The translations under genes were made by a program, and so were the position numbers. A stretch of 26,346 bases of DNA from a virus, in the IMG/VR virus record IMGVR_UViG_3300027906_000130, positions 1 to 26,346 of that record, one strand, 5' to 3'. Under the pieces are notes generated by a model that saw nothing but the letters and a program-made list of their open reading frames with translations, made no database searches and was not told where the DNA came from. Below, piece after piece: positions 1 through 8,400 of the stretch. The stretch's first letter is position 1. Each line of letters begins with the position of its first letter.

Positions 1-1254
1 ACGACCGTTTAGCTTGGTTTCAGTTGTTTTAATAGCTTCAAAGAACTTTTTACGTTGTATTTTACCACATTTCTTAAACTCTGCTAGTTGCTCTTGTGGT
101 TTACGAAGTGTTTTAGCAAGACTTTCATTTTCACTAAACCTAATTAATGTAGTACCTTTTACTTCTAATCCAGTACCATCACGTTTTTGTTTTTGTGGAT
201 CAAATACACTAGTAACATAGTGTCCTAGTTTCCTAGTCTTTGTGTTGTATGTCCAAAGTTCTTCTGCTTTAATGATATCAGCAGGGTTAATACTAACAAG
301 AGCTAATTTTTCATCTGATTTGTTATATTTTATTTTTGATACTAGCTTTTCAGCACTCTTTGGTTTTACTTTACGAGGTTTTCTTGTAAGTTTACCTTGT
401 GCTATTACCATATCACAAGCATCACATACAGCTTTTAAAACTTTATGCTTCTTTTTAATATCATCTTTTGAGAAAATAGCATATGACTCTTGTAGTTGAT
501 CTGCCCAATCTACTTCTTGTTCTGTCATAGAACGTCTAGCTGTAGCTGAAGGAGGATTTAAGAATTCTTCCAGTTCTAACATTTCCCCATCATAAAAGTT
601 TTTAATAATTTTAGCATGATTAGGTTTGGCGTCTACTTTCTTTAACTCATTAAGAGGGCTAAATGTTTTTAAATCTATTTCTTCAATAGGTTTTTCAATA
701 ATATCATCTAAAGGATATGACATTTGCATCGCCGCGGTGTGTAATCTTTCTTGTATTGTTGGGACTCGAGTGTTTACTTTCTTCTTATCTTCTTCTTTTT
801 TCTCTATTATATTAATTTTACCTTTTTCAATAGCTTCGGCAATTCTTACTTTAACCCACTCACTAGCAGGTCTTATGTTTCCTGTTGTTCCAGCACAGGT
901 TTGCCAATAGTCATCTTCTTTTTGATTAAAATCTGGCATACCTTGAAGTAACATACGGCACAATATTGCCGCGGTTGAACTAATAATAAAGTGATCCGCG
1001 GCCTTGGCCGCTCTAATATCCTCTTTTGAGTACCCGTTCTTTTCCATCCATAAAAAAGCAAATGGGTAAAGATCTGAAGATTTATACTCTCTATAGTACC
1101 ATTCGTGACTCCATGTACGTTTACGGTGATACTGCTCTCCTGTTAGATCCTCCCAACCTTCCCATTTAGGCTCTAATGACTTATCAGAGGTACGTCTATT
1201 GACTACTCTTTTGGCTTTTCGTTTTCTTTGACCGTTTGTAGCTGTTAATCCCAA
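1..1254 (-). CDS. Unknown T4-like phage protein, 3' end outside the window
   Basis: An uninterrupted reading frame of 418 codons runs off the left edge of the window. I start it at a TTG codon at 1254 because AAGGAG sits about 8 nt upstream and no in-frame ATG has a ribosome binding site. The N-terminus is basic (NGQRKRKAKR, about residues 7-16). The middle is charged and Lys/Glu-rich. The C-terminal part carries a segment reading LWTYNTKTRKLGHY followed by VKGTTLIRF, which I remember from unannotated proteins of marine T4-like phages. I recognise no enzymatic domain. The gene lies behind a sigma70-type promoter (1337-1364) rather than a late promoter, so it is probably expressed early or middle, unlike its virion-gene neighbours. 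Function unknown. Confidence 0.8.
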   Translation of the reverse strand, partial: MGLTATNGQRKRKAKRVVNRRTSDKSLEPKWEGWEDLTGEQYHRKRTWSHEWYYREYKSSDLYPFAFLWMEKNGYSKEDIRAAKAADHFIISSTAAILCRMLLQGMPDFNQKEDDYWQTCAGTTGNIRPASEWVKVRIAEAIEKGKINIIEKKEEDKKKVNTRVPTIQERLHTAAMQMSYPLDDIIEKPIEEIDLKTFSPLNELKKVDAKPNHAKIIKNFYDGEMLELEEFLNPPSATARRSMTEQEVDWADQLQESYAIFSKDDIKKKHKVLKAVCDACDMVIAQGKLTRKPRKVKPKSAEKLVSKIKYNKSDEKLALVSINPADIIKAEELWTYNTKTRKLGHYVTSVFDPQKQKRDGTGLEVKGTTLIRFSENESLAKTLRKPQEQLAEFKKCGKIQRKKFFEAIKTTETKLNGR

Positions 1255-1336
1255 GTTAATTCTCCTTTGTACTGCTTATATATAAAGGTTTCAAAATTTT
1301 ATGTGATTTATGGCAAAACACACTTATTAAACTATG

Positions 1337-1364
1337 AGTATAACATCACAAGGAAATTTGTCAA
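1337..1364 (-). promoter_or_regulatory. Sigma70-type promoter for the leftward gene
   Basis: Read on the minus strand: TTGACA (1364-1359), a 16-nt spacer, then TATACT (1342-1337). Both hexamers are near consensus. Transcription would begin near 1330 and give a leader of about 75 nt before the TTG start at 1254. It abuts the plus-strand late promoter at 1367-1374 almost back to back. Confidence 0.7.
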
Positions 1365-1366
1365 CC

Positions 1367-1374
1367 GATAAATA
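1367..1374 (+). promoter_or_regulatory. Late promoter for gp14-gp15 operon
   Basis: GATAAATA matches the T4-type late promoter (TATAAATA; NATAAATA in marine relatives) at 7 of 8 positions. It lies 25 nt before the ATG at 1400, as expected of a late promoter with a short leader. Confidence 0.65.
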
Positions 1375-1399
1375 ATAGTATCGTAGAATAGGAAAAAAT

Positions 1400-2551
1400 A
1401 TGCCAAGAATCTCACTATGGAAACCAAATAGAACGTTTGATTACAGTTTTCATGATAATAGAATTAGAGAAATGTTCACAATCGGTGGTACTGGTGTTAA
1501 CATTCACAAGTATTTAGGTACTTTCGAACAAGAGGCTGGCGACACTACCCAGCCCAAGTATGATACTATTACAGAAAATCGTATTCAAGACTTATTATTT
1601 CTAGAAAATAGAGATAGAAAGTATGACCAAAGTGTATACCAATTAAGAGGTATTTACAATGTCCAAGATATAGACTTTGACTTAACACAATTTGGCTTAT
1701 TTTTAGCTAACGACACACTCTTTATTAACTTCCATATGACGGATATGATTGATACGTTAGGAAGAAAACTAATGAGTGGTGATGTTTTAGAACTACCACA
1801 CTTAAAAGACTTTCATCCTTTAGACGAATCATTAACAGGTTCATTAGCTAGATACTATGTTGTACAAGATGCGGCTAGATCAGCAGAAGGATTTAGTCCT
1901 ACTTGGTATCCTCACTTATGGAGAGTTAAAGCTACTCCAATAGTAGACGGACAAGAGTATAGAGATATACTTGGAAAAGATAGTGATAGTAGTAGTTTAA
2001 AAAGTTTACTTTCTACATATAAAAAAGAATTAGAAGTTAATAATGCTATAATACAACAAGCAGAATCATATGTTCCTAAATCAGGTTATGATACTGAAAA
2101 GTTTTATGTAGTTCCTACTAACAAAGATGGATCAGCGGCGAATCCAAAAGGTAAATCAGCTGATGATAGTAATGCTAAAGCAAGTTCTACTCAAACAGGA
2201 GCAGATGAAACTTTAGTAACACCAAGAGGAACTGGTTGGACTGGTGGTTACTTAACTGGTGACGGATTAGCACCTAACGGTTTTCCTGTTACTCCTGCTA
2301 TACAATTTCCAACAAGTCCTAGAGAAGGACAATATGTATTAAGACTTGACTATATGCCTAACAGATTATTTAGATATGATGGTGTACGTTGGGTTAAAGT
2401 TGAAGATGCTGTTAGAACTAAACTTGATGGTACTGGTGATTCACAAAGAGATTCATTTATCAACTACAAAGGAACGTATGCTGATAACAAAGGTAAATCA
2501 CAATCCGGAAAAACTGGATTGAGCAAAGCACTTGAACCAGAGGAAGATTAA
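1400..2551 (+). CDS. gp14: Neck protein gp14-like
   Basis: 383 residues. The N-terminal 200 residues follow the pattern of marine T4-like neck proteins: IGGTGVNIHKYLG (about 28-40), LLFLENRDRKYD (about 66-77), then QDIDFDLTQFGLFL and GDVLELPHL, the last resembling the GDLIYFP segment of T4 gp14. Length exceeds T4 gp14 (256 residues) because of a Ser/Gly/Asp-rich linker (about 250-275) and a C-terminal extension with YDGVRWVKVED, a motif like the YxGxxW ends of fibre modules. gp14 completes the head neck with gp13 so that tails can attach. Its position before gp15 follows T4 gene order and supports the call. It is the first gene of a late-promoter operon. The alternative is another structural protein of the same operon. 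Confidence 0.75.
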   Translation: MPRISLWKPNRTFDYSFHDNRIREMFTIGGTGVNIHKYLGTFEQEAGDTTQPKYDTITENRIQDLLFLENRDRKYDQSVYQLRGIYNVQDIDFDLTQFGLFLANDTLFINFHMTDMIDTLGRKLMSGDVLELPHLKDFHPLDESLTGSLARYYVVQDAARSAEGFSPTWYPHLWRVKATPIVDGQEYRDILGKDSDSSSLKSLLSTYKKELEVNNAIIQQAESYVPKSGYDTEKFYVVPTNKDGSAANPKGKSADDSNAKASSTQTGADETLVTPRGTGWTGGYLTGDGLAPNGFPVTPAIQFPTSPREGQYVLRLDYMPNRLFRYDGVRWVKVEDAVRTKLDGTGDSQRDSFINYKGTYADNKGKSQSGKTGLSKALEPEED

Positions 2552-2552
2552 T

Positions 2553-2768
2553 ATGGAAGATGTAATCAAAATAGTTTCTGAATACTTAGACGTAGACAAT
2601 GTTAAACCTGAATCACATCTTGTTGATGATTTAGGTGCTGATGAGTTTGATACTATTGAACTAATAATAAAAGTTGAACAAAGTTTAGGTATAAAAATTC
2701 CAGAAGCTGATAGCGATAACGTAAAAACAGTACAAGACCTTATTAATGTAGTACAAGGAAATCAATAA
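2553..2768 (+). CDS. Acyl-carrier-protein-like protein without the phosphopantetheine serine
   Basis: 71 residues with the full ACP pattern: helix I (VIKIVSEYLDVD), the DDLGAD loop, helix II (FDTIELIIKVEQSLGIKIPE) and the final VQDLINVV helix. Bacterial ACPs carry DSL at the attachment site. Here the codons read GAT GAG TTT (Asp-Glu-Phe), so the serine that normally accepts 4'-phosphopantetheine is Glu31. It therefore should not carry acyl chains in the usual way. The start is the ATG at 2553 with GAGGAAG upstream, one base after the gp14 stop. An upstream in-frame TTG at 2532 has no site of its own. The stop overlaps the gp15 start (TAATG), indicating translational coupling to gp15. The role is unknown; a protein-binding adaptor or fold-only function is an inference. 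Confidence 0.85.
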   Translation: MEDVIKIVSEYLDVDNVKPESHLVDDLGADEFDTIELIIKVEQSLGIKIPEADSDNVKTVQDLINVVQGNQ

Positions 2769-4195
2769 TGAAAACTTTTTTCTATGATGAGCAAATTCGC
2801 AGATTTATTTTACAATTTGTTAGAATGTTTTCTCATTATCAAGTCGAATATGGTAAAGATAGGGACGGAAACGTAACACTTTATCAAGTACCTGTACGTT
2901 ATGGTGATGCTAGTAGACAAGCATCTGCTATTATGAAACATAATAGTGAAAACGGAATACCTACAGTTCCTCTTATGACTTGTTATATTCAAGACTTACA
3001 ATACGACAGGGATAGAATGCAACAACCTAGTCATGTAGATAAGTTACAAGTTCGTACTAGAGGAATAGATGAAAACACAGGAGCATATACTCAACAGCAA
3101 GGACAGGCTTATACAGTAGAACGTCAAATGCCTACACCTTACAGATTAAATATGAATGTTGATATATGGACTTCTAACACAGAAACAAAATTACAATTAT
3201 TAGAACAGATTTTAACTTTGTTTAATCCAGATATGGAGATACAAAGCACAGATAATTATATTGATTGGACTAGTTTAAGTTACGTTGAGCTTACTGGACA
3301 ATCATTTACAAGTAGAAGTATACCATCAGGTACAGAAGACCAAATAGATATTGCTACACTTAATTTTAGTATGCCTATATGGTTAAGTTTACCTGCTAAA
3401 GTTAAAAAATTAGGTGTTGTAAGGTCTATACGATCAGGAATACATAGTAATTCAGGTACAGTTAAAGATCTTGATATGGGTTTACTTTACGGAGATAGAA
3501 TTCATATGACTCCGGATCAATACGGAGTAATATTATTAAATGGTCAAGCACAATTAATTGATGCGGCAGATGCCACAGTAGAAACTGGTGGTAGTGTAGC
3601 ACTTACTGAAGTTGTTAGTAGACGTAAAGAACACGGAACACCTACTTGGAAGACTGTTGTTAATGACTTTGGACAATTAATAAGTGCCGCGAAGGCCACT
3701 CTTGCTAACGGTACTAGCCAATTACGTTTTTCTACAGATGTTGAAGGCCATGAAATAGTTGGTACTGTAGCACATCATCCTACAGAAGATGATATACTAT
3801 TGTTTACTGTAGACGCTGATACTATTCCTACTAACTCATTAGGAGCCTTAGATGCTATTGTTAATCCTCAAAAGAATGGACCGAACACAGGTTTAATAGC
3901 ACCAGCAACAGGACAAAGATACTTGCTTATCAAAGATATAGGTTCTGCGGGTAATACTGATGGTGCTGATGCTTGGAAGGGCACTAATAACGAAGATTTG
4001 ATAGCCTCAGCGAACGATATAGTACAGTATGACGGTACTAAATGGACTGTAGTATTTGACTCTTCAACTATGAAAACAGAAACACACTACCTAACTAATA
4101 GTAAAACCGGAATTCAATATAAATGGGACGGATCAAAATGGATAAAAAGTTACGAAGGGGAGTACGAACCAGGAAGATGGCGTCTAGTCCTTTAG
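2768..4195 (+). CDS. gp15: Tail sheath stabilizer / tail completion protein gp15
   Basis: 475 residues. The N-terminal half matches the T4 gp15 plan: FFYDEQIRRFILQFVRMFS at the start, a YQVPVRYGDASR strand like the RVPITYAS segment of T4 gp15, an NVDIWTSNTETKLQLLEQIL block like its ELSIFTRYEDDMFQIVEQIL, and a FSMPIWLSLPAK segment near residue 210. gp15 caps the tail tube and sheath and joins the tail to the neck. T4 gp15 is about 270 residues; the extra C-terminal 200 residues end with two YDGTKW/WDGSKW motifs that resemble fibre-module ends. The gene overlaps the ACP-like stop by one base. The downstream Nudix gene begins inside its last codons. Confidence 0.85.
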   Translation: MKTFFYDEQIRRFILQFVRMFSHYQVEYGKDRDGNVTLYQVPVRYGDASRQASAIMKHNSENGIPTVPLMTCYIQDLQYDRDRMQQPSHVDKLQVRTRGIDENTGAYTQQQGQAYTVERQMPTPYRLNMNVDIWTSNTETKLQLLEQILTLFNPDMEIQSTDNYIDWTSLSYVELTGQSFTSRSIPSGTEDQIDIATLNFSMPIWLSLPAKVKKLGVVRSIRSGIHSNSGTVKDLDMGLLYGDRIHMTPDQYGVILLNGQAQLIDAADATVETGGSVALTEVVSRRKEHGTPTWKTVVNDFGQLISAAKATLANGTSQLRFSTDVEGHEIVGTVAHHPTEDDILLFTVDADTIPTNSLGALDAIVNPQKNGPNTGLIAPATGQRYLLIKDIGSAGNTDGADAWKGTNNEDLIASANDIVQYDGTKWTVVFDSSTMKTETHYLTNSKTGIQYKWDGSKWIKSYEGEYEPGRWRLVL

Positions 4196-4614
4196 TAGGT
4201 GTAGGCTGTTTCTTTTGGTCAAGGAAAACAAAACGTTTTCTTTTTGTACTTCGAAATACTAAAACATATAAATTTAATTGGGCCTTAGTTGGTGGTAAAG
4301 TAGAGTTTAAAGAAACTGTTTACCAAGCTATGTGTAGAGAAATAGAAGAAGAACTAGGTTCTTTGCCTGATATTATTAAAAGTATACCTATCGAAAAATT
4401 CACACACACAAAAAATAACTTTATATATGAAACTTTCGTTAATATAGTAGAAGATGAATTCATACCTGAATTAAATCACGAACACGTTGGGTATGCTTGG
4501 GTAGATGTTGATCATTTTCCAAAACCTTTACATCCAGGTTTATATCAAACTTTAAATATAGATTCTATTAATGAAAAAATTAAAACGTTAATTAGTCAGT
4601 GGAGCGATGATTAA
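4177..4614 (+). CDS. Nudix hydrolase
   Basis: 145 residues from the chosen ATG. Residues 40-62 form a Nudix box (GX5EX7REUXEEXG): G40, E46, R54-E55, E58-E59 and G61 are all present, so metal binding and hydrolysis of a nucleoside-diphosphate-linked substrate are expected. The substrate cannot be read from sequence. The N-terminal strand GVGCFFW and the following RFLFVLR are typical of MutT-like folds. The ATG at 4177 leaves a 19-base overlap with gp15; an upstream in-frame ATG at 4138 would add 13 basic residues and neither start has an ideal ribosome binding site. It is the last gene of the gp14 operon and its 3' end overlaps the convergent gene 4592-5365 by 23 bases. Confidence 0.85.
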   Translation: MASSPLVGVGCFFWSRKTKRFLFVLRNTKTYKFNWALVGGKVEFKETVYQAMCREIEEELGSLPDIIKSIPIEKFTHTKNNFIYETFVNIVEDEFIPELNHEHVGYAWVDVDHFPKPLHPGLYQTLNIDSINEKIKTLISQWSDD

Positions 4615-5365
4615 ACGACCCAATATCTAATTCACTAGTGAATTGAGGGTACGTTATTTTTCTAACATTCTTATACCAATTATAATCACCAGGGTAACCA
4701 TTTACATTATTATCAACTATAGTAAATGATATTTCTGGATAAGCACTAAAAATTTGGCACATATTTCTTTCCCACTTTTCACTAGTACTTGTATGATCTT
4801 TTGGAGCATAACCAGGCGTTCCAGCATAGATATTAGCATTGTATCCTGGTCCACCATGTTGACCTTCGTATCCAATCATATATATGTTTTTATGATTATC
4901 AAATGCGGCCAAATAAACAGCAAGAGCACCAGCATTCATTCTTACATTGTGAGGTATTAAATGAAATTTACCTGGGTGTTCTAAACAACGTTCAGCTGAC
5001 GAGTATACAATACCGTCCACAGCATATGGTTTATCATAATATTCTTTACTGTTAGCAAGTTCTCCACACATTTCTCTACCTAATCCAATTAAAAAATCAG
5101 GTCTAAAGTTTCTATATAAAGCATTACAACCATAAGTTTGACAAGCCATTGAACCTAATAGTCCGCCTCTATGGTTTTTTAGTAAGCCTATATTGAACTT
5201 GGCTCTACTTTCGCCATTGCCAATACACACAGCATAACCCATATGAGTATCATTAAAGACTGTTCTGGGTATCCATTCACGTGTTTCTTGGCGCTTTCCA
5301 CCTTCGTATTTTACTGATGTTATGAAAAACTGCCCTTCGTAATTTTCTGAAGTGTTTCCGAGCAT
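4592..5365 (-). CDS. DUF115-like (MptE-like / putative glycosyltransferase) protein
   Basis: 257 residues. IGNGESR (48-54) followed by YGCNALYRNFRPD (78-90) is the nucleotide-binding-like signature seen in phage proteins assigned to the DUF115/MptE-like family, some of which are linked to sugar or flagellin modification in bacteria. Later landmarks are the IYMIGYEG strand and NIYAGTPGYAPK. It is a paralogue of 18160-18843, which has IGNGQSR, YGCNALYRDFIPD and NVYAGTNAYKPK, but this copy has about 40 extra N-terminal residues. A late promoter (5399-5406) lies just upstream. The ribosome binding site (AAGGA) is about 15 nt from the ATG, which is far; an internal ATG (residue 42) directly before the conserved block has no better site. 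Substrate unknown. Confidence 0.7.
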   Translation of the reverse strand: MLGNTSENYEGQFFITSVKYEGGKRQETREWIPRTVFNDTHMGYAVCIGNGESRAKFNIGLLKNHRGGLLGSMACQTYGCNALYRNFRPDFLIGLGREMCGELANSKEYYDKPYAVDGIVYSSAERCLEHPGKFHLIPHNVRMNAGALAVYLAAFDNHKNIYMIGYEGQHGGPGYNANIYAGTPGYAPKDHTSTSEKWERNMCQIFSAYPEISFTIVDNNVNGYPGDYNWYKNVRKITYPQFTSELDIGSFNHRSTD

Positions 5366-5398
5366 AATATTAATTATCGATCCTTGTGTTGATAATAC

Positions 5399-5406
5399 TA
5401 TTTATT
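5399..5406 (-). promoter_or_regulatory. Late promoter for the 4592-5365 gene
   Basis: Minus strand AATAAATA, 33 nt upstream of the ATG at 5365 and just after the terminator of the large fibre gene, so this gene forms its own late unit. Confidence 0.6.
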
Positions 5407-5422
5407 GGTTTAGAATAACCAT

Positions 5423-5452
5423 AAAAAAAGGGCGACATAAAGCCGCCCTTTT
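5423..5452 (-). terminator. Rho-independent terminator after the large fibre gene
   Basis: Perfect 9-bp stem AAAAGGGCG/CGCCCTTTT (5426-5434 with 5444-5452) and a 9-nt loop. On the minus strand it is followed by a run of T (complement of 5423-5429). It lies 20 nt past the stop codon at 5473. Confidence 0.85.
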
Positions 5453-5472
5453 CCAATTAAAAATTGTTTAGC

Positions 5473-8400
5473 TTACATTCTGCCAACAACGATTTCAATC
5501 ATGCCTTCTTCACCGTCGAAGCTCTCTAATGCTTTTCCAATTACGGAACCCATTTTCGGATCTTCTTCAGCTCTTGCTCCACCGTTACCGTTACTTACCA
5601 TCATGTCGCCTTTTGATACTTTTCCTGTAACTTTACAAGGAACTCTACCAACTAATGCTACAGAACATTTGTTCTCAGCATCCATTTCAGCGTTCATTAA
5701 GTAAGCTGGGTTAGATGTAACAATACCAGCAATTTTTCTACAGCCGTCTGTGTCACACATTGTAACTTCATGTGATCCACCAAATCCAACTACTGTACCT
5801 GGAGCATACTCGGCGTCTGCCGCGTAACACTCAGCCAAGTCAGCATATTGAGCCTGTGTAGCTGTACCAGTTAACGTGTCTACTCTCATATTAGCATATG
5901 AAGAAACAGTTACGTTACCAGCTGTTGTACCGTCTTCTGAAGTGTTAATTGCCGCGAATTGATCAGCACTTTCGTCCCAAATCATACCCACGTTAGCACT
6001 TGATCCACGCTCTACGATCCAACCTGAATCATAAGCAGGAGAACCAGATTGTCCAGTAGCCCAAATTTGTAATGGATCTTCAACAGTTGTGTTAGTTGAA
6101 CTAACAGTTGTAGTAGAACCGTTTACAGTTAAGTTACCTGAAACAATCATGTTTCCAGTACAAGTTGTAGCATCATTCAATTGAATAATACCAGAACCGT
6201 TTGATTGAAGTACTAAATTTTCATTAGTAACATCGTTTTTAACACTATTACCAACAATAGTTACGTTCGCCGCTTTAGCACCATCTGGTAATAATACACC
6301 AGTTGCTGAATCATCAGCGTGAGCATTGATACCAACACCAGAGCCCATTGTAGTTGCTCTTAGTAATTGGATACCTGATCCACCGTCTAGTTGTAATATA
6401 CCTGAGCCTGAACCACCCGCTACTTTTAAGTTTTGGTTAGCATCAGTACCCATTGTAATAGTACCAGAGTCATCTTGGATAACTTCTTTACCGTTAACGT
6501 ATAATGATCCTTCGGAAACATACAAGTCTCTCCATTGAGCGTTTGAGGCACCCAAATCAAAACCTGTTGAACCGTTGGAGTTAACGTTTGGTATAAAGCC
6601 AGCACTTGTAACTTTAGCAATCGCCGTTCCAGCCGCTGTAAACTGAATTTCATCAGCATCAGTAGTTGTTTCAACGTTTATGTGTGTATCAGCATCAGCA
6701 TCTTGCATCGCTGTGATAGTTGATGTAGTAGTTAATACTCTAGCATCAATTACATCACCACTAGCAGGAGCTTCTGTGAATGTTAATGTAGTTCCACTTA
6801 CCGCGTAAGCTGTAGTTGGAATCTGTACAACACCGTTTAGTGATACAAGTGTAGTTGACGTTGTTCCTGCTGAACTCAATGTAAATGTAGTATCAGATCC
6901 ATCACCATTGAATGCGTCTGCTGTCATAACTGTAAAGTCAGCACCAGCGTTCCATTCAGAACCAGTGTAAATCTCTTGAGCACCGATTGTAGTGTTAAAT
7001 CTATACATACCTACTGCAGGTGATCCCGGTCTTTGTGCCGTTGTACCTACTGGTATAATCATAGAGTCAGTAGCAGAAATGTGTAACGTAGCATCTGTAG
7101 TTGGAGTGCCTGTTCCCATACCAACATTACCTGTAGAACCTTCTACAAATAAAGCGTTAGCATCGTTATCAGACTCAACTCTTACATCAACATCAGCACT
7201 TGCTTCGTTAACAACAATCTCTTGTCCAGCAACACCTTCAATTATAAGTTTGCCAGATCCAGATGAAATTGTATTTCCATCTACTGAGATATTGTCAACA
7301 GTTAAAGCTGTAGTTGTTACAGTTGTACCGTCAAATGTTAAGTTAGCACTATCTTGGATTTCACCACCAGTACCAGCATAAACTACTCTACCTGAAGTTA
7401 AGTCTTCAACTTTAGCTGTTGCTAATGTTGTAGCACCGTCTACTTCTAAGTCGTTAGCCGCTGTAATTTTACCAGTTGTGTTAAGTGTACCACCTACTAC
7501 AGTATTACCTGAAGCTACTGTTACTTGGAAAGTTTCACTACCTGAAGAACCAATGTCAAAAGTTGTGCCATTGAATCTAAATGTAGCCGCGTCTTCCAAT
7601 GCTCCTGCCGAACCTGCAATAACAATTCTGTTATCAGTTAAGTCAGAAACTACAGCAGAGTTCATAGTAACACCACTTGAAGCCGCTGTTAAAACTGAAG
7701 TTGAATCAACTTCTACAGCAAAACTTCCTGTGCCTGAATCAGCCACAGTAGCAGTTGTATTACCTTCACTTAATCTAGTAGTACCACTTGATATTAAACC
7801 ATCAACGTATGCTTTAGTAGTAGCATCTGTAGCCGCCGCCGGAGTAGCAATATTTCTTACTCTGTTAGCACCCATGTCCACAGTTTGTGAACCAGCAACA
7901 GTTACTGAACCGTTAGCCGCAAAGGCCGCCGAAGCAGTTAATGTTCCACCAAATGTACCTGAACCATCAGTATCAAGGTTTCCACCCATGTGTAAGTTTT
8001 CAGCAACACCTAAACCACCGTTAACAACCATTGAACCTGAAGAGTTCGAAGTTGATGACGTTGTAGCGTCTGCTGTTATAACACCAGTTGATGTTAATGT
8101 ACCACCTACTTGAGTATTACCACTTGTCGCTGTAACAACAAATTTGTTAGTAGCAACAGTAAAGTTTCCAGCAACATCACCAGCGCCACTAATATCTAAA
8201 CCAGCACCAATGTACTGTCCAGTAGTAGTTACGTTAGTTCCGTCATATGTGAATCCAGCGCCATCTTCTAAGATACCGTTAGTTCCTGCTGTTACAATAC
8301 GACCGTCAGTTAATGTGCCTGAAGTTACAGAACCAACAACAATGTTGCCAGCTGTACCAGACATAACTTCTGATGAGTTAGTAACGTCTGTCAAGTAAAC

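Noticed and set aside
2532-2552. Seven-residue extension of the ACP-like protein from a TTG
   Set aside because: The AGAGGAAG motif lies after this TTG and serves the ATG at 2553.
7478-8113. Plus-strand open frame of 211 codons opposite the large fibre gene
   Set aside because: Composition (Pro, Val, Ala-rich) is that of an antisense shadow of repeated Thr/Ser/Gly codons; no ribosome binding site was seen.
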